Source: a bacterium (lineage in GTDB: Bacteria > Zhuqueibacterota > QNDG01 > JAGLOF01). Taken from it: a stretch of DNA of 64,000 nucleotides. Below the pieces are notes generated by a model. That model saw only the letters and a program-made list of their open reading frames with translations, made no database searches and was not told the DNA's origin. A program made the position numbers and the translations under genes. Location: contig JAGLOF010000012.1 in NCBI GenBank assembly GCA_023139105.1, positions 1 to 64,000 of the forward strand, in the 5' to 3' direction. Below, in pieces: positions 19,585 to 28,796 of this stretch (positions within the stretch are counted from its first letter, which is position 1; the number at the start of each line of letters is the position of its first letter).

Positions 19585-20868
19585 ATGAGTGCCCTTATGC
19601 AAAAATACTTAAAACAAATTTTACACATCCCTCAGTTCCCCACAGAAGAAGAAAATAAAATTGCACGTATCCTGATTAAAATTTTATGCATACTCCCGAT
19701 CTATTATAGTATAATTATATTTATCCAACTCCTTATACACGACAACCATGAAGTCAGACTATTAATTTCAGGATACTTACTTCTTAACAGTGCTTTTATA
19801 CTGTTAAAGAAACAAAAATTACGACTGGCAATTTTTGTCACCGCCCTGGTTGTATTAGCCCAGGTGACTGCTATTGCCACTTACAGTTACGGTATCCGTG
19901 ATCTGGCATTATTTGCATACCCCGGAATACTTATACTTATGAGTCTACTGCTGGACAAACGGCACTTCATTATATTAACTCTTATAACAGTGCTAAGCAT
20001 TGCCTGGATTGCCCTTGGTGCATCTTATGGCTGGTATACTGTAAAGCCTCCGCCAACATCCAGTTTTAGTGACTTCATTATTGTTTCCACATTGATCATT
20101 CTAACAGCATTTATGGCCCATCTACTTGCCGACAACACAAGACTGAGTCTGGAAAAGGCTCGTGAAGAAATCAAACAAAGAGAACAAATGTCCCTGGTAA
20201 TTGAGTGTAATCTGCGTGAAAAGGAGATGCTTCTTAAAGAAATTCACCATCGTGTAAAGAATAATCTAACGGTCATAAACAGCCTCTTGAACCTGCAGAA
20301 AAAACGCATTACTAACACAGAACAGGCTATAACAGCATTTGAAGATATGCGTAGTCGCATCATATCAATGGCTTTGGTTCATGAACAACTATACAAATCC
20401 AACAATTTCTCTGAAATCAACATGAGAAACTATATCCAAAATTTGACAAGGCAGCTTCAAGCCATGTACTCATCCGGTTATGTTATTACAATAAAAACGG
20501 ACATTGAGGGCATACTGTTGAGCATAGACAATGCAATCCCATGCGGTATTATCATCAATGAAACAATAACAAATGCATTCAAACATGCATTCAAGAATAC
20601 AGATAATCCCTGTATCATAATAGAACTGAAACATGCACCGCACCAGCACTATCAACTCATTATTTCAGATAATGGCATTGGTCTTCCGGTTAAATTTGAC
20701 ATGGATAATCCGGACTCAATGGGCCTGCGGCTTATTCATCTTTTAATTGAACAACTGGATGCCAGTATGACGGTTATCAGAGAGAATGGAACTTGTTTTA
20801 AAATTATATTCCCGGAAACTCCGAAAATTAAATCGCTACAAAAAAAAATAGCCAAAACTAACTTATAA
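19585..20868 (+). CDS. HisKA_2-type membrane sensor histidine kinase
   Basis: I take ATG 19585 (MSALMQKYLKQ) as the start; the longer upstream frame runs through repeat-like sequence and lacks a ribosome site. This gives 427 residues with six or seven N-terminal transmembrane helices (about 25-185), then a short coiled linker. The HisKA_2 dimerisation block LKEIHHRVKNNLTVINSLLNLQ follows (His221-His222), and an HATPase domain with NETITNAFKHA (N box), ISDNGIGLP (G1) and SMGLRLIHLLIEQL (G2). The membrane part resembles a 7TM sensor rather than a periplasmic one. No response regulator is adjacent; the stand-alone receiver at 58494-58940 is far away. Confidence 0.88.
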   Translation: MSALMQKYLKQILHIPQFPTEEENKIARILIKILCILPIYYSIIIFIQLLIHDNHEVRLLISGYLLLNSAFILLKKQKLRLAIFVTALVVLAQVTAIATYSYGIRDLALFAYPGILILMSLLLDKRHFIILTLITVLSIAWIALGASYGWYTVKPPPTSSFSDFIIVSTLIILTAFMAHLLADNTRLSLEKAREEIKQREQMSLVIECNLREKEMLLKEIHHRVKNNLTVINSLLNLQKKRITNTEQAITAFEDMRSRIISMALVHEQLYKSNNFSEINMRNYIQNLTRQLQAMYSSGYVITIKTDIEGILLSIDNAIPCGIIINETITNAFKHAFKNTDNPCIIIELKHAPHQHYQLIISDNGIGLPVKFDMDNPDSMGLRLIHLLIEQLDASMTVIRENGTCFKIIFPETPKIKSLQKKIAKTNL

Positions 20869-20916
20869 TCAAAACAATTAACAGCAAATTGACAGGACAT
20901 ACTAAAATCAAATCAA

Positions 20917-20946
20917 AATAGCCCCTGCATTGCTACAGGGGCTATT
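20917..20946 (-). terminator. Hairpin terminator between convergent genes
   Basis: An 11-bp perfect stem (AATAGCCCCTG / CAGGGGCTATT) with an 8-base loop. On the minus strand it is followed by TTTTGATTTGATTTT, so it best ends the S9 peptidase transcript, but it may also stop the kinase transcript. Confidence 0.85.
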
Positions 20947-20971
20947 AAAAATTATCTATACAAACAGAGAT

Positions 20972-23926
20972 CTACTCTTTCACTTCTTTTTCAACTGTCT
21001 TTTCCTTTTCGTCTTTCTCTACGACCTTTTTCTCTTCAGGACGTTTATTCAGCTTCACTTGCTCTTTTAAATGCTCATCCAGATCAAGATAATCTACACC
21101 CTCAGACCACCACAATGGTGCTTCTGCGCCTTTCAGATGATAATCAAAATACTGTTTTATACGCATCAGATAATCTTTTTGATTTTCCGATTTTCTAATA
21201 ACATGATTCTCACCTTTGTATTCAAGCATTACAACAGGTTTACCCATACGGCGAAGTGTATTAAAATACTCAACACCCTGATTGTAATCTACAGCACCGT
21301 CTTTATCATTATGATTCAGCAGAAGCGGTGTATTAACATTCTGGGCAAAATAAACAGGAGAGTTCCTCTGATATGCGTTGAGATTATCCCCCCAAAAACC
21401 ACCATAAAAACGACCCTGCATAGACTCAAAAATTGATGCATTTGAACTACCTGAATTCCAATATATTGATGAATACATAGAAATCATATTAGTCAAAGGC
21501 GCACCTGCAATGGCCGCTTTAAACCGGTCTGTCTGAGTAATCATGAAGGCTGTCTGATACCCGCCCCAGGAGTGTCCGTGAATACCGACATTCTTTTCAT
21601 CGACAATTCCTGAAGCAATAGCTGCATCAAGACAAGGTAGAATACATTCAACAGCTGAAATACCGGGATCATTTATTTTATACGTGATATCAGGATTCAA
21701 TACTGCATAGCCATTTGAAGTGTGGAATGTATGCTCATAGACCCAGAGCCTGGGCGCAGGATAACGATTGGCATTCTGGCTCAGTTTCTCATACATATAA
21801 ACGATTGTGGGATAGGATTCACCCTCTTCATATCCGGCAGGAAGATAGAGCGCACCCTGCATCTTCTCTCCGCGGGTATTCTTATAATCAATAAGTTTTA
21901 CACCGGCACACCAGGCTGTTTCTGACTGCTGCGGATTCGCTTCTGTTAGACGGACACCATCACTTAAGTTACCATCAGCCCGGTAATAATCGGGGAAATC
22001 ACTGTTGGTCTCTCTTGTATAAAGATATACCGAAGCATTTTCTGCCTTAATCAATCTACTATAAACTGCATCATCCCAGAAAAGACGACGGCCACCGGCC
22101 TGTCCCTTATTAATTTGGACAATACCACCTTTTTTCGTCCATTCACCGTACATTCTAAAATATTGCGGCTGCGAAAAATCAATGCCTTTTTCATCCGGAT
22201 AAATACGGAAACGCCGCTGAAAACGGATTTTATTTGTTTTTCCATTCTTTGTAAGATTAACACCCTGACGGCCATGAACATCAAGCTTCCATAAATCCCA
22301 GTTATCAGAGAGCAGAACACCTTTACCATCTTTTAACCAACCCTGCGGCCTGACAGGCGGATTGATTATATTTATATCATTTTCAAGATCAACAAAACTG
22401 GTAGGGACATTCAAAGATATGTTATAATCTTTTCCTGACCGCATATCATATGTATGGAAATGAGCGTCTTTATAATAAAGAAAATGTGTGCCATCAGGTG
22501 AAGAATTATAGAACCAGCGAATTTTTTCCAGAACCTTCCTTCGCAGACCTGTTTGCAAATCAATCACATAGATATCATTATAATACCGGCCATCCAAAGA
22601 ACCTTGTGGCATATACGGGGAATTATCCCGGCCAATTGCATAAGCTTCCTTATCGGCAAGTCTTACATTGCGTACTTGATCATCTGCCAAACGGAAAAAT
22701 TGATTGGTACCAGGTTTGTAGTAGCATAGATAACTGTAATTTTCATCGCGTTTTTTCTCAACCCACTGCTGAGACTGAAGCCTGTCATCCTGCCAATGCC
22801 ATATCACCAATTTTGGCAATGTTTCATCGTCTTTTTTAACCTTGGAACCAGCTTTTCCTTTTTTCTCTTCCTTTGTATCTTTATCTCCCTTTTCATCTTC
22901 TTCTGTATCTTCTGCCTTTTCTTCCTCAGCTTTTTCAGCATCCGCGATACGTTTTTCTTGTGCCTTATCTGTCAATTCCGCATCATGAATACCAAATGAG
23001 ATACCTGTTAAATTCTCTGACCATGAAGGAGCTCTCTTATCAGAGACTGTGAAATCTTCAGGAAATATATCAAATTCCGCAGGATCAAATATTACTTTCT
23101 CTGCTCCGGATGATTTAAATTTTTTAAATCCCAGAACTTTATAAAGCTTATGTTCATAATCATCATTTTCTTCACCCTTTAACAAAGCAAGGGCGTCACC
23201 TTCTTCAGTCCAGGTAATTTTCTTGTAGAAAGCTTTGTCAGAGTCAAGTACCAGCAGCTTACCAGTGGGCATATGATTCGCCCAAACTCCATTGCCGGCC
23301 TGATCTGAAGCATCTATAGTCATAGCCAGCCATTTGCCGGATTTGTTGAATGAATATTCAGATACATTGCCAAAGTTCATCTGCATTTCTGTGTCCAGCT
23401 CACGTAGAATCAGGTCTGCACCTTTGGGTTTATCCTTACCCTTTTTATCAGAATATTTAGCCATGGCCAGCCATGTTCCATCTTCACCGGAAAAAGCAAA
23501 TGAGCTAACCTTTTCGAACTCAATCTCTTCACCATCAGACAGTTTCACCAGCACCAATTTATTTTTGGCCGGCTTCTTGGATTTTTTAGCCTTCTTTGAT
23601 TCAGCCTTTGAAGGATAACGAGTGAAGGCCAGCCATCGATTGTTCTCTGAAAATACCAGACGGCCAAAACGTGTGCTTCCTGATTTAAATCGATACTCAG
23701 TAGTATCCGCTGTTGAACGAAGAATTACTTCGCCATCACCGTCATTGGGTTGAAGATAGTAGGCAAACCATTGCCCGTCATGAGTTAAAGCCGAGCCACG
23801 AATACCATTCCATTCATCTATGGCCTGAATATCCAAAGGTTTCTTCTCGGGTGTCCCTGCAAATATCACAGGAACAATAAGTAACATCAGCAGCATGGGA
23901 TGTAATTTGCGAATCAATCGTTGCAT
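20972..23926 (-). CDS. S9-family prolyl-oligopeptidase-like peptidase, exported
   Basis: 984 residues with a signal peptide (MLLMLLIVPVIFAGTPEKK). The first two-thirds is a beta-propeller (LTHDGQWFAYYLQP, LVFSENNRWLAFTRYP, FAFSGEDGTWLAMAKY), followed by an alpha/beta-hydrolase domain with the full triad: Ser786 in GHSWGGYQ, Asp876 in NHNDKDGAV and His908 in GENH. The length is large for the family because of a Lys/Glu-rich insert in the propeller (about 330-375, EKAEEEKAEDTEEDEKGDK) and a similar charged C-terminal tail (EEKKVVEKDEKEKTVEKEVKE region). It probably degrades peptides in the periplasm. Confidence 0.93.
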   Translation of the reverse strand: MQRLIRKLHPMLLMLLIVPVIFAGTPEKKPLDIQAIDEWNGIRGSALTHDGQWFAYYLQPNDGDGEVILRSTADTTEYRFKSGSTRFGRLVFSENNRWLAFTRYPSKAESKKAKKSKKPAKNKLVLVKLSDGEEIEFEKVSSFAFSGEDGTWLAMAKYSDKKGKDKPKGADLILRELDTEMQMNFGNVSEYSFNKSGKWLAMTIDASDQAGNGVWANHMPTGKLLVLDSDKAFYKKITWTEEGDALALLKGEENDDYEHKLYKVLGFKKFKSSGAEKVIFDPAEFDIFPEDFTVSDKRAPSWSENLTGISFGIHDAELTDKAQEKRIADAEKAEEEKAEDTEEDEKGDKDTKEEKKGKAGSKVKKDDETLPKLVIWHWQDDRLQSQQWVEKKRDENYSYLCYYKPGTNQFFRLADDQVRNVRLADKEAYAIGRDNSPYMPQGSLDGRYYNDIYVIDLQTGLRRKVLEKIRWFYNSSPDGTHFLYYKDAHFHTYDMRSGKDYNISLNVPTSFVDLENDINIINPPVRPQGWLKDGKGVLLSDNWDLWKLDVHGRQGVNLTKNGKTNKIRFQRRFRIYPDEKGIDFSQPQYFRMYGEWTKKGGIVQINKGQAGGRRLFWDDAVYSRLIKAENASVYLYTRETNSDFPDYYRADGNLSDGVRLTEANPQQSETAWCAGVKLIDYKNTRGEKMQGALYLPAGYEEGESYPTIVYMYEKLSQNANRYPAPRLWVYEHTFHTSNGYAVLNPDITYKINDPGISAVECILPCLDAAIASGIVDEKNVGIHGHSWGGYQTAFMITQTDRFKAAIAGAPLTNMISMYSSIYWNSGSSNASIFESMQGRFYGGFWGDNLNAYQRNSPVYFAQNVNTPLLLNHNDKDGAVDYNQGVEYFNTLRRMGKPVVMLEYKGENHVIRKSENQKDYLMRIKQYFDYHLKGAEAPLWWSEGVDYLDLDEHLKEQVKLNKRPEEKKVVEKDEKEKTVEKEVKE

Positions 23927-23968
23927 AGATGATCTCCTTGATCAGTTATTTGGGATAAGGGTATTAAT

Positions 23969-23994
23969 TTTTTTACGTGTATTTTTTACGTGTA
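23969..23994. repeat. Two-copy 13-bp tandem repeat
   Basis: TTTTTTACGTGTA occurs twice back to back (23969-23981 and 23982-23994) in the spacer upstream of the S9 peptidase gene. Two copies only; it may be a slippage product or a binding site. Confidence 0.5.
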
Positions 23995-24024
23995 TTAACA
24001 ATTTAAGTTCTTGATATCGATCAT

Positions 24025-25722
24025 TTATTTTAATATAGCTGCCATATCCGGGTGCTCACTATGATAGTTAGTGGACTTCTGAAAAACATGAGCAACTTGC
24101 AGAGCTTTTCCATCTTCAAATAATTGACCGATAAATGTCAGACTTGAGGCCCTGCCATCTTTATCTACACCTGCAGGAACTACAACAGCCGGATGCCCTG
24201 TCAGATTTGACAAAAGCAAGGTAGCACCGCCAAATGCAGGCGTAATTATCACATCAAAATCTTTCATTACTTCTGCTGTCTGCATCATAAGAAGAGTTCT
24301 TGCCCTCATAGCTTGAATATACTCTACAGCCGGAATAAACCTGGCCTGCCGGAATACATTGGGCCATGCCATGCGTTGCTGTCGCGTTAGAAGATCATCT
24401 TGATGAGACAAAGTTAAATCGTCAAATGCTGCTGCTGCCTCTGCATTTAATATAAAAGAGAGACTATTCACCGGAAATTCAGGCCACTCCATGGCCATCG
24501 GCTTACCGCCGGCAGCACGGATAATTTCAAAAGTTCTGGCATATAAGGCCTGATTAATCGAGTCATTGTCTATTGCCGATTTAAGATACCCTATACGCAT
24601 CTTACTTAAATCCTGTCCGGATTTATATGAAAATGGGATGTCTATCAAGCTCATATCCTCATCATCAATTCCGTTGATTGCATTAAACACTGCGGCACAT
24701 CCTTCAACGCTGCGACATATTGGACCAATCTTGTCCATACTCCAGGAAAGAGCCATTGCGCCAGTCCTGCTCACTCTGCCAAAACTTGGCCGAAATCCCG
24801 TTACCCTGCAACGGGCAGCAGGCGATACTATTGAGCCCCATGTCTCTGTACCAATGGAAAATGCAATGAGTCCCGCAGATGTTGCAGAAGCAGATCCCGC
24901 AGAACTGCCAGACGATCCCTGATCCTTATTCCATGGGTTGCGCGTTGTCCCGTCAAACCAAACATCACCCCATGCCAACGCACCCATGGACAGCTTTGCT
25001 ACTACTACAGCACCTGCCTCTTCCAGTTTATGTATTACTGCCGCATCTTCATCAATAATCTGCTCCCGGTAAGGAACAGCACCCCATGTTGTAGGATAAC
25101 CTTTCATGGCTAGCAAATCTTTTACACCACAGGGAAGACCGTGAAGCAAACCTTTGTATGTACCTGAGGCGATTTCGGCATCTGCTTTGTGTGCTCTATC
25201 CATTGCACGGCCTTCTGTGAGAGTGATGATACAGTGCAAAGAATCACCATATTTTTTTAACCTGTCTATATACATAGAACAAAGTTCAACACTGGAGACC
25301 TGCCCGGTCCTTATTAATTTTGCCAGCTTGAGTATCGGCCAAAAGGCCACATCATCTAAATTCTCAGGACGTTTCACACCGGAAATCTCAGAAGGTTGAA
25401 ATAAAGCTTTACGGGAAGCTATTTTAAAACCCGGCGGTAAAGGATTAAAACACATTGCCGGTGCGACACTATTGGGGATATGCATATCCCTGATCTGTAT
25501 ATAGGCCTCTTTATTCTCCTTAACACCTGGCTCCAGCATTCTTATATCATTAAAACTGAAGTCCATACCTGTGATGTTTTCTGCTGCAGAAAGTGAGACA
25601 AACGAAAGCGTTCTTAAACCGATTGCAAAATATATATTGAAAGCGACACTTAAAAATAAAAATGCTGAAAAAAGAATAAATATGGTTACACGGGAACTAT
25701 TGTGCTTCTCATCACTTTTCAT
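24025..25722 (-). CDS. Amidase-signature family enzyme, membrane-anchored or exported
   Basis: 565 residues. An N-terminal hydrophobic segment (VTIFILFSAFLFLSVAFNIYFAIGL, about 12-36) precedes an amidase-signature domain with Lys201 (GLPCGVKD), the Ser-Ser-Gly loop (GSSGSSAG, 269-276) and the nucleophile Ser297 (GTETWGS). The triad is intact. A Trp replaces the more common Gly next to the nucleophile. The domain is 90 residues into the protein because of the anchor and a linker with no recognised fold. Substrate (amide or small peptide) unknown; likely periplasmic. Confidence 0.9.
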   Translation of the reverse strand: MKSDEKHNSSRVTIFILFSAFLFLSVAFNIYFAIGLRTLSFVSLSAAENITGMDFSFNDIRMLEPGVKENKEAYIQIRDMHIPNSVAPAMCFNPLPPGFKIASRKALFQPSEISGVKRPENLDDVAFWPILKLAKLIRTGQVSSVELCSMYIDRLKKYGDSLHCIITLTEGRAMDRAHKADAEIASGTYKGLLHGLPCGVKDLLAMKGYPTTWGAVPYREQIIDEDAAVIHKLEEAGAVVVAKLSMGALAWGDVWFDGTTRNPWNKDQGSSGSSAGSASATSAGLIAFSIGTETWGSIVSPAARCRVTGFRPSFGRVSRTGAMALSWSMDKIGPICRSVEGCAAVFNAINGIDDEDMSLIDIPFSYKSGQDLSKMRIGYLKSAIDNDSINQALYARTFEIIRAAGGKPMAMEWPEFPVNSLSFILNAEAAAAFDDLTLSHQDDLLTRQQRMAWPNVFRQARFIPAVEYIQAMRARTLLMMQTAEVMKDFDVIITPAFGGATLLLSNLTGHPAVVVPAGVDKDGRASSLTFIGQLFEDGKALQVAHVFQKSTNYHSEHPDMAAILK

Positions 25723-25878
25723 GGCATATCCTGCTTATTGGTGAAAAATTAATGGTATTGCCTAAAAGTAAGATAAAACCACCGGAATGTCAATGGAGAA
25801 GCTGCTCGAACAAGTATTGCTTTTAAAGATAAATAGACTTATTTTAGATATACTAATAGCAAACAATACGGAGACAAC

Positions 25879-26553
25879 ATGAAGACTATTCTTACAGGAG
25901 ACGGCCGTACTCTCAGTATTACCCCTCAAACCGGCTTCTTTAAACAGAATACTGCACTTGCCATGGAAAATAAAAAAATCTTTACTGATGCGGGAATTAT
26001 CGCAGTAGATATTCTTGGTTCAGTAGGTGCTGGCAAGACAACTTTAGCAGGAGCACTGGTCGCTTACCTCAAAGGACAAAAACGTCTGGCCGCTATTGCA
26101 GGTGATCTGACAACTGAGATTGATGCACAAAGAATTAGAGCTCAAGGCGCAGAAGTACTTCAAATTAACACTGATAAAGGCTGCCATCTGGATGCAAACA
26201 TGATAAAAAATGCCATGGACTGTCTGAATTTGTCAAATCTTGATATTGTACTCATTGAAAATGTTGGAAATCTCATATGCCCAAGCGGCTATCAACTGGG
26301 GGCTCATCATCGCATGGTTGTTATTTCTGTAACCGAAGGTCCATACCAGGTTGTCAAACATCCCCATATCTTTCAAGATGTCTCTGTCGTAGTAATTAAT
26401 AAAATTGATCTGGCAGATGTAATGGAGGTTGATCCTCAAAAATTGATCGCCGATATACACACAATAAGACCAGGCATACCTGTTATACTCACTAATGGCC
26501 GCACAGGTCAAGGTATAGCTGAACTTGCCACTGCACTGAAGCTGGATAAATAG
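25879..26553 (+). CDS. hypB: Hydrogenase/urease nickel-insertion GTPase HypB
   Basis: 224 residues, a SIMIBI-class GTPase delivering nickel during [NiFe]-hydrogenase maturation. P-loop GSVGAGKT at 47-54, the diagnostic ENVGNLICP block, and NKIDLAD as the base-specificity motif. The N-terminus has no His-rich nickel-storage stretch. GGAGA ribosome site. It runs directly into hypA (2-base gap). No hydrogenase structural gene or other hyp gene is in the window. Confidence 0.95.
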   Translation: MKTILTGDGRTLSITPQTGFFKQNTALAMENKKIFTDAGIIAVDILGSVGAGKTTLAGALVAYLKGQKRLAAIAGDLTTEIDAQRIRAQGAEVLQINTDKGCHLDANMIKNAMDCLNLSNLDIVLIENVGNLICPSGYQLGAHHRMVVISVTEGPYQVVKHPHIFQDVSVVVINKIDLADVMEVDPQKLIADIHTIRPGIPVILTNGRTGQGIAELATALKLDK

Positions 26554-26554
26554 C

Positions 26555-26929
26555 ATGCATGAGACTGCCATTGCCCAATCAATTATAGATACTGTAATGA
26601 CACATGCAGATAAAGCAGGTGCCAAACATGTTGATAAAGTTGAAATAGAAATCGGTGAACTTACTTTTCTGGGTATAGATCAAATTCGTTTCTGGATAGA
26701 GAATCAAATAGCCGGTACAGTTGCAGAAAAAGCCGAATGGATTTTTCATTCTGTACCCGGAGGTATTCGCTGTCCGGCATGCCAATATGAAGGGGACATA
26801 AAAACAGCTGAGACCGAAGATCACTTCCGCCTTCCGGTCTTTGCCTGCCCTGAGTGCGGTCAGGCCAACATTGAAATCACTCAGGGCAGAGATGCATGGA
26901 TCAAGGCAATACATGTTGAAATTGATTAG
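26555..26929 (+). CDS. hypA: Nickel-insertion metallochaperone HypA
   Basis: 124 residues, normal length. N-terminal MHE supplies His2, the nickel ligand of the family. The zinc loop has Cys73 and Cys76 (CPAC) and Cys98 and Cys101 (CPEC). It starts one base after the hypB stop and is surely cotranscribed. The two proteins act together to load nickel into a hydrogenase encoded elsewhere (inference). Confidence 0.95.
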   Translation: MHETAIAQSIIDTVMTHADKAGAKHVDKVEIEIGELTFLGIDQIRFWIENQIAGTVAEKAEWIFHSVPGGIRCPACQYEGDIKTAETEDHFRLPVFACPECGQANIEITQGRDAWIKAIHVEID

Positions 26930-26971
26930 CTATTAATCAGCTTTCAACTTAAACTGCAAATTTTAAATCTA

Positions 26972-27841
26972 TTACCCCAAAGCCCCAACCATCATCATTA
27001 TCATTGCACCCAGCATGTATATTGACGCAAACTTGAAAAGTCCAAAGTTAACCTTTTCAGAAGGACGCGCCACACTCAATACTGCCAGGCCCAAAAGACC
27101 CAGGCTCAAGGCCATGAGCAAGCCTATTACTCCCTGGGCTAATCCCAAAGCTATACTCCCGATGAGTATGGCAGCTGCTGATCCCACACTGGAAATAGCA
27201 ATAATCAGACGTGTGCGGTGATCACCGTATGCAGAAGGGAAAGTAGGTACACCGGCCTTGGCATAGTCATCCCGGTAACGCATGCTGAATGTCATGATAT
27301 GAGTCGGTATCCAGAGTAGAATGGCCATAGTCAGCAATAAGCCAATACCATCAATATATCCCAGACCCAGAACACGTCCGGCTAAAATAGGCATGCCGCC
27401 TGAAATACCGCCCCAAATAATTGACCATGCCGTACGCCTCTTCAGCCACATGGTATAGATCACAACATCAATAAAGAGACCGGCAAAAATAATTATACCA
27501 TATAAGGGAGAAAGTATAAACGCCCATAAAATGCCTGCAAAGGACAATACTAATGCAAGAATTATTGCTTCACCACTCTTTAATTCACCCGAAGCCAGCG
27601 GCCTGAAGGCAGTTCGCCGCATCCTGGCATCTATATCCCGATCCCAGATCATATTCAGTACTGTACTTCCGGCAACAGACAAGTACATGCTCCCCAAAAG
27701 ACCAATCAATATAGCAGGTGTCATGACCGGGCAACGGGCACTGGAGAAACCAGCAAAACCGGTTACCAGAAGAAGCCCGGTCTGTAAAGACTTTGTCAGA
27801 GGCAGGTAGAGCTTAAGTTTTTTTATGATCTTCTCATGCAT
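26972..27841 (-). CDS. ctaB: Protoheme IX farnesyltransferase (heme O synthase)
   Basis: 289 residues, a UbiA-superfamily prenyltransferase with about eight or nine membrane helices. Both Asp-rich motifs are present: NMIWDRDIDARMRRT and YRDDYAKAGVPTFPS, the latter characteristic of heme O synthase. It converts heme B to heme O for terminal oxidases. It is the last gene of the leftward cluster that starts with the Rrf2 regulator, 22 bases after the SUMF1-like gene. No classical oxidase subunit lies nearby, which makes the 12-TM protein upstream the obvious candidate client (inference). Confidence 0.93.
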   Translation of the reverse strand: MHEKIIKKLKLYLPLTKSLQTGLLLVTGFAGFSSARCPVMTPAILIGLLGSMYLSVAGSTVLNMIWDRDIDARMRRTAFRPLASGELKSGEAIILALVLSFAGILWAFILSPLYGIIIFAGLFIDVVIYTMWLKRRTAWSIIWGGISGGMPILAGRVLGLGYIDGIGLLLTMAILLWIPTHIMTFSMRYRDDYAKAGVPTFPSAYGDHRTRLIIAISSVGSAAAILIGSIALGLAQGVIGLLMALSLGLLGLAVLSVARPSEKVNFGLFKFASIYMLGAMIMMMVGALG

Positions 27842-27863
27842 AATTCAATCCTGACTCCATCCT

Positions 27864-28796
27864 TTAATGATGATGTCCAACATGTTCCCCATGGGACATA
27901 TCACCACGAACACAGCGGAAACCAATATTAATGCCATAATGATCGGGTCCGGCATTGTTATCAGACCATATACGTAGATTGTACTCATAATTAGCCTGAC
28001 AACCACCTCTCATATAACGAAGATGAGTCTGATGTTTATCATCACCCATCCACTGCCATACATTTCCGGCCATATCATAAAGGCCGTAAGGACTTTTTTG
28101 GTCAAGAGTTTCATAACCGTCATATGTACGGCCATTATAAAAACCGACAGGCGTGGTAATGGCATAATGCCCAAACAATCTATCAAATAAAGTATGACTT
28201 GAAATATAGTTTGCCTGATTACGATGTATTTCATTACCCCATGGATAGTTGCGATTATCATCACCACGAGCAGCCTTTTCCCACTCATTTTCAGTTGGTA
28301 GACGCCAACCATAATATTGGGCATATGCATTGGCAGCAAACCATGTCACCATGACCACCGGATGATTTTCAAAACCACCTACTACAGAGAATTTTTTACC
28401 ATCATAATATATTCTGCTGCCATCTTCACCGAGATTCATCACACGTTGAGCCCCGGGTCCAAATTCAAATTCATGACGACCATTCTCAAAAGGCTCTCCG
28501 TTGTAATGTACTAACAGAGTATCTGAATCAAGTTTGATTGATGAATCGGCCAACGCCTCATTGAGAAAGCGGACAAACTGAGCATTAGTCACATCTGTAA
28601 TCATGATTTCATAGTCATAATGAATCAATGTTTCATGGGCATGCTGTCCTTTTAAGAAACTACCAGCCGGTATCATTGCCCAGGCCTCGGAATCTACACC
28701 GGTATCTATAAATTCCACGGATTTGGATGCATCATATTCTGCGCTACAGCCAATTAGACCAATGATCAAAACGATTAATAGAATTAACTTCTTCAT
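27864..28796 (-). CDS. SUMF1/FGE-type lipoprotein with His-rich tail
   Basis: 310 residues with a lipoprotein signal (LIVLIIGLIGCSAEYD, Cys17). The body is a formylglycine-generating-enzyme-like domain: VMVTWFAANAYAQYYGWRLPTENEWEKAARG, YDMAGNVWQWMGD, LRYMRGGCQANY and INIGFRCVRG. The usual paired catalytic cysteines of true FGE are not evident, so it is more likely a structural or accessory member. The C-terminus ends HGEHVGHHH, a probable metal-binding tail. It overlaps the upstream 12-TM gene by ATGA and has a strong AGGAGG ribosome site inside it, so the two are translationally coupled. Confidence 0.85.
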   Translation of the reverse strand: MKKLILLIVLIIGLIGCSAEYDASKSVEFIDTGVDSEAWAMIPAGSFLKGQHAHETLIHYDYEIMITDVTNAQFVRFLNEALADSSIKLDSDTLLVHYNGEPFENGRHEFEFGPGAQRVMNLGEDGSRIYYDGKKFSVVGGFENHPVVMVTWFAANAYAQYYGWRLPTENEWEKAARGDDNRNYPWGNEIHRNQANYISSHTLFDRLFGHYAITTPVGFYNGRTYDGYETLDQKSPYGLYDMAGNVWQWMGDDKHQTHLRYMRGGCQANYEYNLRIWSDNNAGPDHYGINIGFRCVRGDMSHGEHVGHHH

